Positions 24,680 through 33,673 of a stretch of 64,000 nucleotides of DNA are shown here, in pieces; position 1 is the stretch's first letter, and each line of letters opens with the position of its first letter. Source of the stretch: Sulfobacillus acidophilus DSM 10332. Its GTDB lineage: Bacteria > Bacillota > Sulfobacillia > Sulfobacillales > Sulfobacillaceae. Made by a program: the position numbers and the translations under genes. The stretch is taken from the NCBI GenBank assembly GCA_000237975.1, contig CP003179.1:868001-932000 (forward strand). Direction: 5' to 3'. The notes under the pieces were generated by a model. It searched no databases. It saw only the letters and a list, made by a program, of their open reading frames with translations, and was not told the DNA's origin.

Positions 24680-26242
24680 ATGATGGACGAAAGATGGCTT
24701 CAAGACATTCATCGGTTAAAAACCCGGTATCAAACGGATCCGGTGAATGCGGCCTGGTATTTGGTCGGAAACAAAGATCCGCACAAGCCGGCGCTCTACT
24801 ACCATCGGCCGGATCAGTCGGCGGTGACCTTTACGTATGACGAGCTGAGGCGGGAGTCGGCGAAATGGGCGGCACGGTTGGCCGCGCAGGGGGTCCGTTC
24901 GAAAGACCGCGTCGCCGGTCTTTTGCCGAAACGGCCGGAGTTGGCCGCCATGATATTAGGCGCCTGGCGCTTGGGTGCGGTCTATGTTCCGCTTTTTACC
25001 GCCTTCGGTTCGGACGCGGTCCGGTATCGCATCGAGCAAAGCCGGGCGAAAGTCGTCGTAACGGACGATACCCATCGGGAAAAAGTGGCGGGGATGCGGG
25101 ACGTGGTCGTATTCAATGTCGATCACCCGGATCAAGATCCCGAAAGCCTTGACGTATGGCAGGCCCTCTCGGAGAACGATCTCTTGGTCTTGCTCTTTAC
25201 CTCGGGGACCACGGGGCATCCCAAGGGGGTACCGGTGCCCATACGAGCCCTGCCGGCATTTGAAGCGTATATGCGGTGGGGATTGGATGTGCGGCCGAGT
25301 GACCGGTTTTGGAATCTGGCGGATCCCGGCTGGGCCTATGGCCTCTATTATGGCTTGATTGGGCCCTGGCTGGTTGACCAGGCGATCTTTTGGTACGGCG
25401 GATCGTTTGACCCGGACCGGGTTATGGCTCTCATAAAGGAGGCGGGGATTACCAATTTTGCCGCGGCGCCGACCGCCTATCGGGCCATGCGGGCTCAAGG
25501 GGCGGTGCTTCCCGACACTTTGCGGGCGATTTCCAGTGCCGGTGAACCGTTAAATCCGGAAGTCATCCGCTGGGCCGAAACCGCCCTCGGCCTTCCGATT
25601 TTGGATCATTACGGACAAACCGAGCTGGGTATGGTGATTAATAACCACCAAGTTCCAGAGCTTCAACGCCCTCTCAAATGGGGGTCCATGGGGCACCCCA
25701 TGCCCGGGTTTCGCGCGGTGGTCCTTGACGACGACGGGCATGAAGTGCCGCCGAAAACCGAAGGGCATATCGCGCTCGATATCGGGCAATCGCCCTTGTT
25801 TTGGTTTCCCGGGTATGAAGGGTCCGATTCGGCGACCCAGTCCCGTTTGACCGCGGATGGCCGCTATTATCTCACCGGAGATGACGGGAGTGTTGACGAA
25901 GAAGGCTATTTCTTTTTCACCGGGCGTTCCGACGATGTGATTTTAAGCGCAGGGTATCGGATTGGCCCTTTTGAGGTGGAAAGCACCTTAATGGCGCATC
26001 CGGCCGTCGCCGAATGCGCGGTGGTGGGGGTGCCCGATGCATTACGGGGGGAGGCCATTCGCGCCTACGTGGTACTGAGGCCGGGTTTCGTGACGAATGC
26101 ACAATTGGAAGACGAATTAAAAGATTGGGTTCGTCAACGGCTCGCCAAGACTCATTATCCCCGTGAAATTCGGCTGGTGGATACCTTGCCTAAAACCCCC
26201 AGCGGGAAAATTCAACGATTTATCTTGCGTCAAAGCGAATAA
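24680..26242 (+). CDS. AMP-forming acyl-CoA synthetase, acetyl-/medium-chain type (520 aa)
   Basis: Adenylate-forming ligase that activates a carboxylate to its acyl-CoA. The P-loop motif LLFTSGTTGHPKGVP is at about residue 170, the adenine motif DHYGQTE near 310, the hinge segment GRSDDVILSAGYRIGPFEVE near 420, and the catalytic lysine is in PKTPSGKIQR near the C-terminus. The pattern is closer to acetyl-/butyryl-type synthetases than to long-chain ligases. AGGAGGAGACG precedes ATG. The stop is 13 bases from the convergent dabB stop, with no clear terminator between. Confidence 0.88.
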   Translation: MMDERWLQDIHRLKTRYQTDPVNAAWYLVGNKDPHKPALYYHRPDQSAVTFTYDELRRESAKWAARLAAQGVRSKDRVAGLLPKRPELAAMILGAWRLGAVYVPLFTAFGSDAVRYRIEQSRAKVVVTDDTHREKVAGMRDVVVFNVDHPDQDPESLDVWQALSENDLLVLLFTSGTTGHPKGVPVPIRALPAFEAYMRWGLDVRPSDRFWNLADPGWAYGLYYGLIGPWLVDQAIFWYGGSFDPDRVMALIKEAGITNFAAAPTAYRAMRAQGAVLPDTLRAISSAGEPLNPEVIRWAETALGLPILDHYGQTELGMVINNHQVPELQRPLKWGSMGHPMPGFRAVVLDDDGHEVPPKTEGHIALDIGQSPLFWFPGYEGSDSATQSRLTADGRYYLTGDDGSVDEEGYFFFTGRSDDVILSAGYRIGPFEVESTLMAHPAVAECAVVGVPDALRGEAIRAYVVLRPGFVTNAQLEDELKDWVRQRLAKTHYPREIRLVDTLPKTPSGKIQRFILRQSE

Positions 26243-26255
26243 CCGTGTTCGTTTT

Positions 26256-27818
26256 TTAGCTCAGGGGACCGGGAGGCTTGACGCGGGGCCAAATCAGCGA
26301 CTCGATCCAGTCGCCCAGATAGCCTTCATGCAAAAGCCAGCTATAGATCGTCAGGCGATAGAAGTAGCGCCAATCCTTCCGGTGACTCTCGTGAGCGAGA
26401 ACGGCCGTCAAAAGGCTGAATCCCGCCACGAGGCCAAAGAAAATCCAGTCGATAGGTTCTCCCGGAATGTGTGGCAGGACGGTGATGGTGCCGGCCAAAA
26501 AGTGCGTGAACCATTCGATTTCCTTCAAGTAGGCCACCAAGATCCCGACAAATCCGAGACCGACCGCCAATTTGGCCAGAGGCGAGATGGCCGGCTTGAG
26601 GGTCACCAGAGCCGCTTGAGCCAGCGTGGCGGTGACGAACACGACGAGAATCGCGGGTTCCACCCGAGGCCAAAGCGGGCGGCTCAGGAGAAAAATGAGC
26701 GCGGTGAGGCCTAATCCCCCCAAGAAGACCCGACGGTCTCGGGAGGAAGGAGCCGTGGCCGGCAAACCCGGTTCGCCGACGTTTCCCGATCGGAGAAATA
26801 GCGTCGCTTTAAATAAGCCGTGCGACATGATATGAAAGACCGCGGTAGAAAATGCTCCGAGACCGGCCTCCATGACCATGAACCCCATTTGTCCCACGGT
26901 CGAATACACTAAAGAACGCTTGACATCGCTTTGGGTCAGCATGACGCCGTTGCCAAAAAAGGCGGTAACGAGGCCTACGACAAAAATGACCGGTAACGCG
27001 GCCGGTACCGCGGTCCATAAAGGGCTAAAGCGGGCCAACAAAAAGCCGCCGATATTCACGACGCCGGCGTGCATAAAGGCGGATAGCGGTGTGGGGGCGT
27101 CAACCGTGTTGGTCAGCCAAAAATAGAGGGGAAATTGTGCCGAGCGGGCCATAATGGCGAGGAATAGCGATAAGGCAAGAACGAGTGCGGCGACCGGATG
27201 GCTCGGGAGACGTTGAAAAAGTGCGGCATCATACACCGTACCAAACACGAAGCGAGCCAAGATGACGGTTATGGCTAAACCGAGGTCTCCGACGACGAAC
27301 GTCAAAAGGGCCCGACGGGTGGTCGGACAGGTCCAGGGACTCGCACACGAATAGGCCATCAGCCACAATATGGTGATCCCGGTCAGTACCCAAAAGAGCC
27401 ATAACATGACCAAATTATTGGCGAGCACGACGAACACCACACTCAAGGTAGCTAACGACAGACGACCGATAAAACGCGGTGCCCCCGGTTCCCCGCGCAT
27501 ATATCGGAGCGCATAAAGATGGATTAAACCGCTCACACTGGTAACGTAGAGGACCATCAGTCCGGTTAGCCGATTGGCGGTGAATCCCCAAGGAATCGGC
27601 CAGCCCGTGGCCACCCAATGCCAGGCGCCCTGGCCCAAAATCTCCAGGAAAGTTATCCAGGAGACGACCCAAGCCGATAAAATGCCGACCATGGCGACGC
27701 GGCCGAACGGAAAATGCGGACGCTCTCCCCACAGTTCCAGTGAGATAAACCCGAACCCGAGCGGGAGAAAAATCCCCAGTACGGTGATAATTCCGCGGTG
27801 GGCTTCGATCAACGCCAC
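26256..27818 (-). CDS. dabB: DabB-like proton-channel subunit of inorganic-carbon pump (NuoL family, 520 aa)
   Basis: Polytopic member of the complex I antiporter family (Proton_antipo_M core: ILWLMAYSCASPWTC, SAQFPLYFWLTNTVDAPTPLSAFMHAGVVNIGGFLLAR, and VYSTVGQMGFMVMEAG). Placed beside dabA, it is best read as DabB, the cation-coupling partner of the DAB dissolved-inorganic-carbon accumulator. The GTG start has GGAAAGGA upstream. Most known dab loci are same-strand operons; here dabB is divergent from dabA across 102 bases. A stand-alone NuoL-like antiporter is the alternative, but adjacency to dabA argues against it. Confidence 0.86.
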   Translation of the reverse strand: MALIEAHRGIITVLGIFLPLGFGFISLELWGERPHFPFGRVAMVGILSAWVVSWITFLEILGQGAWHWVATGWPIPWGFTANRLTGLMVLYVTSVSGLIHLYALRYMRGEPGAPRFIGRLSLATLSVVFVVLANNLVMLWLFWVLTGITILWLMAYSCASPWTCPTTRRALLTFVVGDLGLAITVILARFVFGTVYDAALFQRLPSHPVAALVLALSLFLAIMARSAQFPLYFWLTNTVDAPTPLSAFMHAGVVNIGGFLLARFSPLWTAVPAALPVIFVVGLVTAFFGNGVMLTQSDVKRSLVYSTVGQMGFMVMEAGLGAFSTAVFHIMSHGLFKATLFLRSGNVGEPGLPATAPSSRDRRVFLGGLGLTALIFLLSRPLWPRVEPAILVVFVTATLAQAALVTLKPAISPLAKLAVGLGFVGILVAYLKEIEWFTHFLAGTITVLPHIPGEPIDWIFFGLVAGFSLLTAVLAHESHRKDWRYFYRLTIYSWLLHEGYLGDWIESLIWPRVKPPGPLS

Positions 27819-27835
27819 AACTTTTCGTCCTTTCC

Positions 27836-27893
27836 TTGCCCTTTCGGGTGATGACGGCTATAATACTCACGAAGCATTATTCACGAAAATAAT
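27836..27893 (+). promoter_or_regulatory. dabA promoter and operator-like inverted repeat
   Basis: TTGCCC (27836-27841) and TATAAT (27859-27864) with a 17-base spacer form a good sigma-A promoter for dabA. Just downstream, at 27876-27893, lies a perfect inverted repeat ATTATT-CACGAA-AATAAT, and CACGAA also occurs at 27868-27873. The minus-strand reading of the -10 (TATTAT) could serve dabB, so one factor could control both genes. Confidence 0.65.
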
Positions 27894-27920
27894 GTCGTTT
27901 GTCAACCGGGAGGTTACGCG

Positions 27921-30734
27921 ATGCTCGAGACCAACACGGCTTATAAGACGGATCCTTTGCTAGCGGAGGCCATAGAGAGGGCCAGTCATTGGATTGCGCC
28001 CGTCTGGCCGATTCGGGCGTTTGTGGCCCGAAACCCCTTGGCCGGTTTGGAGACGCTACCTTTTCCGGATGCCGTGAGGGAAGGCCGACGGTTGTTTGGG
28101 GGCGACGGTTATCTGCCGGAATCGACGTCTCGGTCCTGGTATCGGGCCGGGCGGATTTCCGACCGTGACCTCATCCAGGCCATTCGTCGACTGAAGGTGC
28201 CGGCACTGCCGTCCTCGCTTAGCCCGTATGGGGACGCGAACGATGTGATTCGTCGCCTGTTGGTGGCCGAACCGAGACCTTTGACCGACGAATGGATCGG
28301 GATATTGGAGGATAAATTACGGGATCCTTTCGCTAAAGGACACCTCACGGACATCGGCTCTTTAGCTCGCACGCGCCTGGAGGCCGACATACGGCAATTG
28401 ACGACCGTGGCGGCATGGCTGGGCCCCCTCGTCGGACGCGATCTGGTGAAGGCGCTTAATGAAGCCGTGATTCCCTACGTGGAGGCCTTTTTGGACGACG
28501 GGCAAGCTGCTTGGACCATGCCGGGACGAGAGCAAGGATTTTACCGGGCGTGGCGGGATCTGGCCCTCGTCGATCGGTCACAGGCCTGGCTGGGTGTGCA
28601 GCAAGCGGCTCGTCGGTTACCCGAGGAGGCAGCCGACGCGCTTTTAGACCACTTGACCCAGCTCGGGATCACGGAGCGGGCTTATGCGGACTATCTTAAA
28701 TACCATCTGGCCCAGTTGCCCGGTTGGGCCGGCTATATCAAATGGCGGGTTCTTCACCCGGACGACGATTGGCAACACGTCTTCCCCATTGATCTGGTAC
28801 AGTATCTGGCGGTTCGTCTCTTTTATGAAGTGCGTCTGGTCGAGCAAATAAGCCGAGACGTCTTTCATGTGCCCGGTCGTGTCGATGCCTTACATCATTA
28901 CTTTTCCCGTCATCCGGAGGAATATTATGGCTGGCGGTTCAACGGAGGCCATGGCAATTGCCGCCGGGGAGACGACCGCTGTTGGGAGCATGAGGCCCGC
29001 CGCCTCTTTGAGCGGGAGCAGCAGCGTGAGCTGCGGACCCGGGTCCAGGCGGTCTTCGACGTGATAACGGCGCTCGAAATCTCGGAAGATACCGTCCGGG
29101 GACTTGGCGGGGAAGTTTTGGGGCACTGGGCAGACTGGGCAAGTTGGCTTTCCGCCGATCGTCGCCGCCATCTCTGGCTGGAAGCTTTAGAAGAGCACTA
29201 TCAGGACGTGTTGGCCCATCGGTTGGCAAATCCCCGAGATGCTTCGACGTCCGAAACCGGTCCGGCTCCGACGCAGGTAGCTTTTTGCATGGATGTGCGG
29301 TCCGAAGGGATTCGGCGACACTTGGAGGCGCAGGGCGCCTATGAAACGATTGGAGCGGCCGGGTTTTTCGGGATTCCAATGACCTATCAAGAATGGATGG
29401 GGCATCGGCCAACCCATCGGTACCCCGCCATCCTGACCCCCCAAATGGCGGTGCGGGAGGAGGTGGCCGAGGCGTTGGATCACCAAGAAGCTTCGCGGGT
29501 CCGGCAGTGGTGGGAAGTCAAGGCGTGGCTTCATCATCTTTATCGTCGGCTCAAGCAACATGTGGTGACGCCGTTCGCGATGGTCGAAAGTACCGGATGG
29601 ACCTGGGGAGTCGGCCTCTTGGCCCGCACGGTCGAGCCGGGCCGGGTGTTTCGTTGGTTGAAAAAGCTTGGCCTCCACGTCCGGCCGACGGTTCCGACGG
29701 AGCTGGCGACCGACACCGTGATGGAGGAAACAGCCGATTTGGTAGCCGCGGCCCTCACCGGGCTTGGGATCGCCCGTCGACAAGGCCGATTGGTGGTGTT
29801 ATTGGGTCATCGCGGTCATTCGGATAATAATCCGTGGGCCAGCGCTTTACAGTGCGGGGCGGCCGGCGGTCATCCCGGTGGGGCCAATGCCCGGGCCTTG
29901 GCTTGGTTGGCGAACCAGACGGCGATTCGTCACCGTTTGACAGCACGGGGGATTGAGCTATCCCCGGACACCTGGTTTCTCGCCGGGGAGCATAATACGA
30001 CGACCGATGAGGTCACGCTGTTTGATCGACACCGGGTACCGGCGAGTCTTCGCTCCGAGGTTGAGCAACTTCAGCGGGATCTGGCCGAAGCCGGTCGGCT
30101 CAATGCGGTCGAACGTTCGCTTGACTTACCGGGAGCTCCGGCAAAACCTTCGATCGAGGCGGCTATCCGACACGCCTATCAACGAAGCGTCGACTGGGCG
30201 GAAACGCGTCCCGAGTGGGGATTGGCTTCCCATTTCGCCATAGTGATTGGTCGTCGGCAGTTGACGGCTGGCCATTCTTGGGGAAATCGGGTATTTTTAC
30301 ATTCGTACGACTACCGGGAGGATACGTCGGGGCGTTGGCTCATGAATATCGTTAATGGGCCATTAATCGTTGCGCATTGGATTAACATGGAATATTACTT
30401 TTCTACGGTGGATAATGCGGTCTATGGGAGCGGCAGCAAAGTCACGGCCAATGTGGTCGGCGGTTTGGGCGTGATGCAAGGCAGCCACAGTGACTTGAAG
30501 CCGGGGCTGCCCTGGCAGTCGGTGAGGGACACGGACGGTGCCCCCTATCATGAGCCGATGAGACTCTTGGTGGTCATCGAAGCGCCCCGAGAACGCATTC
30601 AGGGGGTGCTGGACGCGTTGCCTCTCTTCCGCCAATTGGTTCACAACGCATGGATTCACCTGTTGATGTACGATCCGGTGACAGAAGAGCTGGTTCGCTA
30701 CCAACCGGAGGTGGCGACGGTGGCAAGCATTTGA
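27921..30734 (+). CDS. dabA: DabA-like inorganic-carbon transporter subunit (DUF2309, 937 aa)
   Basis: Large beta-carbonic-anhydrase-like protein that, with DabB, is thought to drive one-way CO2 hydration to accumulate bicarbonate. The zinc-site residues align with those known in Halothiobacillus DabA: C456 and D458 (FCMDVRSEG), and H630 and C645 with the same 15-residue spacing. H633 also lies in the loop GHRGHSDNNPW. Other DUF2309 blocks are present (YYGWRFNGGHGNC, FFGIPMTYQEWMGHRPTHRYP, MNIVNGPLIVAHWINMEYYFSTVDN). Length is near the upper end for the family. The start has CGGGAGGTTA upstream. Confidence 0.92.
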   Translation: MLETNTAYKTDPLLAEAIERASHWIAPVWPIRAFVARNPLAGLETLPFPDAVREGRRLFGGDGYLPESTSRSWYRAGRISDRDLIQAIRRLKVPALPSSLSPYGDANDVIRRLLVAEPRPLTDEWIGILEDKLRDPFAKGHLTDIGSLARTRLEADIRQLTTVAAWLGPLVGRDLVKALNEAVIPYVEAFLDDGQAAWTMPGREQGFYRAWRDLALVDRSQAWLGVQQAARRLPEEAADALLDHLTQLGITERAYADYLKYHLAQLPGWAGYIKWRVLHPDDDWQHVFPIDLVQYLAVRLFYEVRLVEQISRDVFHVPGRVDALHHYFSRHPEEYYGWRFNGGHGNCRRGDDRCWEHEARRLFEREQQRELRTRVQAVFDVITALEISEDTVRGLGGEVLGHWADWASWLSADRRRHLWLEALEEHYQDVLAHRLANPRDASTSETGPAPTQVAFCMDVRSEGIRRHLEAQGAYETIGAAGFFGIPMTYQEWMGHRPTHRYPAILTPQMAVREEVAEALDHQEASRVRQWWEVKAWLHHLYRRLKQHVVTPFAMVESTGWTWGVGLLARTVEPGRVFRWLKKLGLHVRPTVPTELATDTVMEETADLVAAALTGLGIARRQGRLVVLLGHRGHSDNNPWASALQCGAAGGHPGGANARALAWLANQTAIRHRLTARGIELSPDTWFLAGEHNTTTDEVTLFDRHRVPASLRSEVEQLQRDLAEAGRLNAVERSLDLPGAPAKPSIEAAIRHAYQRSVDWAETRPEWGLASHFAIVIGRRQLTAGHSWGNRVFLHSYDYREDTSGRWLMNIVNGPLIVAHWINMEYYFSTVDNAVYGSGSKVTANVVGGLGVMQGSHSDLKPGLPWQSVRDTDGAPYHEPMRLLVVIEAPRERIQGVLDALPLFRQLVHNAWIHLLMYDPVTEELVRYQPEVATVASI

Positions 30735-30814
30735 GTCAATTGTGCGGGGAACCAGAATTTGCTGTATTATAGATCGTGAAATCGATGCCGTCGAAGGGCT
30801 GGGGGGGTGCTCTG

Positions 30815-31099
30815 ATGTCCGATTGGACGTTTCTCACCAATCACGCCCAGGTTTTACTATGCCTCGTGCGAAAGGGCGGTCGAATGACCGCGCGCGAAAT
30901 TGCCGGGACCGTAGGAATCACGGAGCGGGCAGTGCAACGGATTCTCGATGACTTGGAAGAGGGCGGGTACATCACCCGCCATCGCGATGGGCGCCAAAAT
31001 CACTATGAGATTCATCCGGATCTGCCGATGCGCCACCCCGCCCAGCGAGGGCGGGCCATCCGGGATTTGTTGGATCTGTTGGCGATGCCGGATCTTTAA
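30815..31099 (+). CDS. small winged-helix transcriptional regulator (94 aa)
   Basis: A compact winged helix (MTAREIAGTVGITERAVQRILDDLEEGGYITRHRDGRQNHYEIHPDLPM) of ArsR/MarR-like type, with a short helical tail that may dimerise. No metal-binding cysteines are seen. ATG 30815, preceded by a G-rich stretch, is preferred over GTG 30776. It sits 80 bases after dabA with a possible own promoter (TATTAT at 30766-30771), so it is a candidate regulator of the dab locus; this is inference from position. Confidence 0.7.
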   Translation: MSDWTFLTNHAQVLLCLVRKGGRMTAREIAGTVGITERAVQRILDDLEEGGYITRHRDGRQNHYEIHPDLPMRHPAQRGRAIRDLLDLLAMPDL

Positions 31100-31122
31100 G
31101 AATAGAACTGTGAACCGAAAAA

Positions 31123-31151
31123 CCGCCTGCGCTATCCAGGCGGTTTTGTTT
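31123..31151 (+). terminator. intrinsic terminator after winged-helix gene
   Basis: CCGCCTG (31123-31129) pairs perfectly with CAGGCGG (31137-31143) across a seven-base loop and is followed by TTTTGTTT. It closes the dabA/winged-helix transcription unit. Confidence 0.85.
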
Positions 31152-31278
31152 CGTGTCTGGGAGCGGGTAAGAGACCACTTCCGTTTGAACCGGTGACGAA
31201 TTGGCTCGTGACACGCGCGAGATCCCCCGATAGCATAGAAATCAGCCGACAGGCCGGTCTCTGAGAGGGAGGGGTATT

Positions 31279-31898
31279 GTGTATATACCGAAACCATATC
31301 GAATGAAAACGGACGAGGCGGTTCGATTTATGGCTTCTCATCCGTTGGCGCTGTTAATTACGGTCGACGGGACGCGTCCTCTCGCCACGCATATTCCGGT
31401 AGACGTGACGGAAAGAAACGGGAAGCTCTATGCGACGGGCCACATTGCGGCGGCGAACCCGCAAAAACACACATTACGGGACAACCAGGAGGTATGTTGG
31501 TTTTCCAAGGGCCCCATGCCTATATCTCCTCGAGCTGGTATGCCGTCGAAGAAGTGCCGACCTGGGACTATCTGGCCGTCCATGCCTATGGAACGGTTCG
31601 AGTACTGACTTCCGAAGAGTTGAAGACTGTGTTGGAGACTATGCTCATTCGATATGAGTCGCACCGGGAAAACGGTCGGCTATGGTCGACGTTTAACCCC
31701 GCCTTGCACGAACGGGAAATGCGGGCCATTGTGGGTTTTGAAATCGAAGTGACCGAGATTCAGGCGGCGGCAAAGATGAGCCAAAATCGCACTGACGAGG
31801 ATTATCGTGCGATTGTGACGGCGTTGGAAGAAAGTAACGACGCCGAGGCTCGGCGGGTAGCGGAGTGGATGCGGAATCGGCGTCCCCGGTTTTTTTGA
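31279..31898 (+). pseudogene. PaiB-like FMN-binding regulator gene with a -1 frameshift
   Basis: Two frames together make one full-length PaiB-like (FMN-binding split-barrel) protein. Frame 1, from GTG 31279 (MYIPKPYRMKTDEAVRFM..., ATHIPV, HIAAANPQKHTLRDNQEV), runs to about 31494. It continues one base back, from ATG 31494, as MLVFQGPHAYISSSWY through VPTWDYLAVHAYGTVR to the stop at 31898. The sum, about 206 residues, is the usual PaiB length, so nothing else is lost. The upstream frame ends at 31608 with unrelated sequence. AGGAGGT stands immediately before the junction. A recent one-base deletion, a sequencing error or a functional -1 shift are all possible. Confidence 0.8.
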
Positions 31899-32231
31899 GG
31901 GGAGGCGCCGTCCCGGAGAAACGGCCGGCTAATGGGGCCGTGGTCTGATGAAGACGGCCCAACTCCTGGCGAAGGGCCTGTAACCGGCGATTTTGCCCTT
32001 AATGACCATTGCCGAGGTAGGCAATTTTCACCTCTAGGACGTGCTCGGCATGCGCCGATTTTTGCTTCAATGCCGGGGGAATGGCGCCGCGGCATTTGGG
32101 GTTATGACAATTTATGTGCAATGAGAAAAATCCCCGACTAAAGATTTGTGCACGTCGAATCCTCTCGGAATATCGCCCTTTCTATATAATTGTCTATGTT
32201 TTCATCGAATTCTAATCAGGTGGGGTGTGTT
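31899..32231 (+). other. structured non-coding region upstream of the permease, unclassified
   Basis: No gene fits here. The plus strand can form a three-way junction at 31913-31969 (CCGGAG with CTCCTGG, ACGGCC/GGCCGT at 31921-31926/31936-31941, GTCT/AGAC at 31943-31946/31952-31955). Further helices are AAGGGC/GCCCTT just after it and TCGGC-ATGC-GCCGA followed by five T (32045-32063), which could be a short terminator. ATGCCG/CGGCAT follows. A TATAAT at 32185-32190 then lies 42 bases before the permease ATG. I could not match it to a known riboswitch class. Confidence 0.4.
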
Positions 32232-33659
32232 ATGAATCATGGATCCGTCCATGCGTTGGAAAAAAATGTGCTGGGGTTTTTCGAGTCGATTGTCATGGCC
32301 GTAGCCGGCACGGCACCAGCCTATTCGATTGCCGCTACAACTGCGACGTTATATGGGGCGGTGGGTTTTGCCGGACCGGCCGCTCTCTTATATAGTGGGA
32401 TTCCCATGTTTGGGATTGCCTGGGCGTTTAATCATCTTGGCCGTACGGAGGCCAATGCCGGTGCCAGTTATGCTTGGGTGGCGAAGTCGTTGCATCCGGT
32501 GTTAGGTTATCTGGCAGGTTGGGCGTTGGTCGTTTCCGCGTCTTTGTTCATGTTGGCCGGTTCCTTACCTGCCGGATCGGTGACGTTGGCGGTTTTTAAC
32601 CCGCCACTGGCGAATAGCACGCTGTGGGTCACCATTGTGGGAGCTCTCTGGTTTTTGGCGATGGGTATTGTCGTGGTGCGGGGCATCCGGCTCACATCGA
32701 CCGTGCAATGGGTGATGTCGTCAGTGGAAGTGGGTATTTTGCTTTTGGCCGCTGTTTTGGCCATTATTCATGCCGCTCGGCATGCGACCACGCCATTCTC
32801 CTGGCACTGGTATGCGTTTTCGTCGTTTCACGGTATTAATGGATTTGCTGCGGGGGCTCTGGTCGCGGCGTTCTATTATTGGGGGTGGGATGTCAGTGCC
32901 AACCTCAACGAAGAAACGCAAAATGCCACAAAAATTCCGGGACTTGGCGGGCTTTGGGGGGTCCTGATCGTCTTTTTGCTGTTTCAGATTTTTACCGTGG
33001 CTACCAACGTGACGTTGCCGCCGAAAACCATCTCTTCGAGTCCGGACGTATTGACGGTCTTGGGGCAGCAAATCTGGCCGGGAGTGGGCGGCGAATTGCT
33101 GACGCTTGCGGTAATGCTCTCGACCATCGCCACGCTAGAAACCTCTTTATTGCAAGTGACGCGTTCACTCTTTGCCATGGGGCGGGATCAGACGCTCCCC
33201 AGAAAGTTCGCCGAAATTCATCCCGTGTGGAAAACCCCTTGGTTAGCCAGTTTAGTCGTGGGCCTGTTCGCCTTGACGTTGTTTGTGTTGTCCAATTTCG
33301 TCGGTTCGGTCAGTAAAGTCATGAGTGATGCCATTAATGCGATCGGTTTGCAAATTACCCTCTATTACGGTTTAGCCGGCCTTTCGGCCGTGGTGGCCTA
33401 CCGACAGGTCTTGGGACGTTCACTGAAGAACTTTCTTTTGATGGGACTATGGCCGTTTATCGGCGCCATCTTTATGTTTTGGGTGATGATCCAATCGTTG
33501 CAATCGTTGGGGTGGACCACGATCGGGGTGGGACTAGGCACCATGGCACTAGGGCTCATTCCCTTGGCGGTGTACTGGGCTAAAGGCTCTCCGTACTTCC
33601 GGATTCGCGGGTTTCAACCGGCCCCGGAGGAGCCCGATCTGTTGGAGGCGTCGTCTTAA
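32232..33659 (+). CDS. APC-superfamily amino acid/polyamine permease (475 aa)
   Basis: Twelve-helix secondary transporter. The conserved APC start is visible (GFFESIVMAVAGTAPAYSIAATTATL), as is the helix 3 region (ANAGASYAWVAKSLHPVLGYLAGW) and the YYWGWDVSANLNEET segment typical of YbeC/PuuP-like permeases. ATG 32232 with CAGGTGGGG upstream is preferred over the TTG at 32190. It stands 14 bases before an aminotransferase gene, heading the probable polyamine or guanidino-compound operon. The exact substrate (putrescine, agmatine, GABA or another amine) is inferred from neighbours. Confidence 0.82.
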   Translation: MNHGSVHALEKNVLGFFESIVMAVAGTAPAYSIAATTATLYGAVGFAGPAALLYSGIPMFGIAWAFNHLGRTEANAGASYAWVAKSLHPVLGYLAGWALVVSASLFMLAGSLPAGSVTLAVFNPPLANSTLWVTIVGALWFLAMGIVVVRGIRLTSTVQWVMSSVEVGILLLAAVLAIIHAARHATTPFSWHWYAFSSFHGINGFAAGALVAAFYYWGWDVSANLNEETQNATKIPGLGGLWGVLIVFLLFQIFTVATNVTLPPKTISSSPDVLTVLGQQIWPGVGGELLTLAVMLSTIATLETSLLQVTRSLFAMGRDQTLPRKFAEIHPVWKTPWLASLVVGLFALTLFVLSNFVGSVSKVMSDAINAIGLQITLYYGLAGLSAVVAYRQVLGRSLKNFLLMGLWPFIGAIFMFWVMIQSLQSLGWTTIGVGLGTMALGLIPLAVYWAKGSPYFRIRGFQPAPEEPDLLEASS

Positions 33660-33673
33660 TCGGGAGGAAATTT

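Noticed and set aside
29187-29783. 198-residue minus-strand frame inside dabA
   Set aside because: Antisense shadow; dabA carries conserved catalytic residues across the same bases.
31943-31955. Hammerhead ribozyme (CTGATGA)
   Set aside because: The second conserved element GAAA and the third helix are absent.
31914-31985. Glycine riboswitch
   Set aside because: GGAG...ACTCC and a GGCGAAGGGCC stretch look similar at first, but the paired glycine-binding core and the CUCUCAGG signature are missing.
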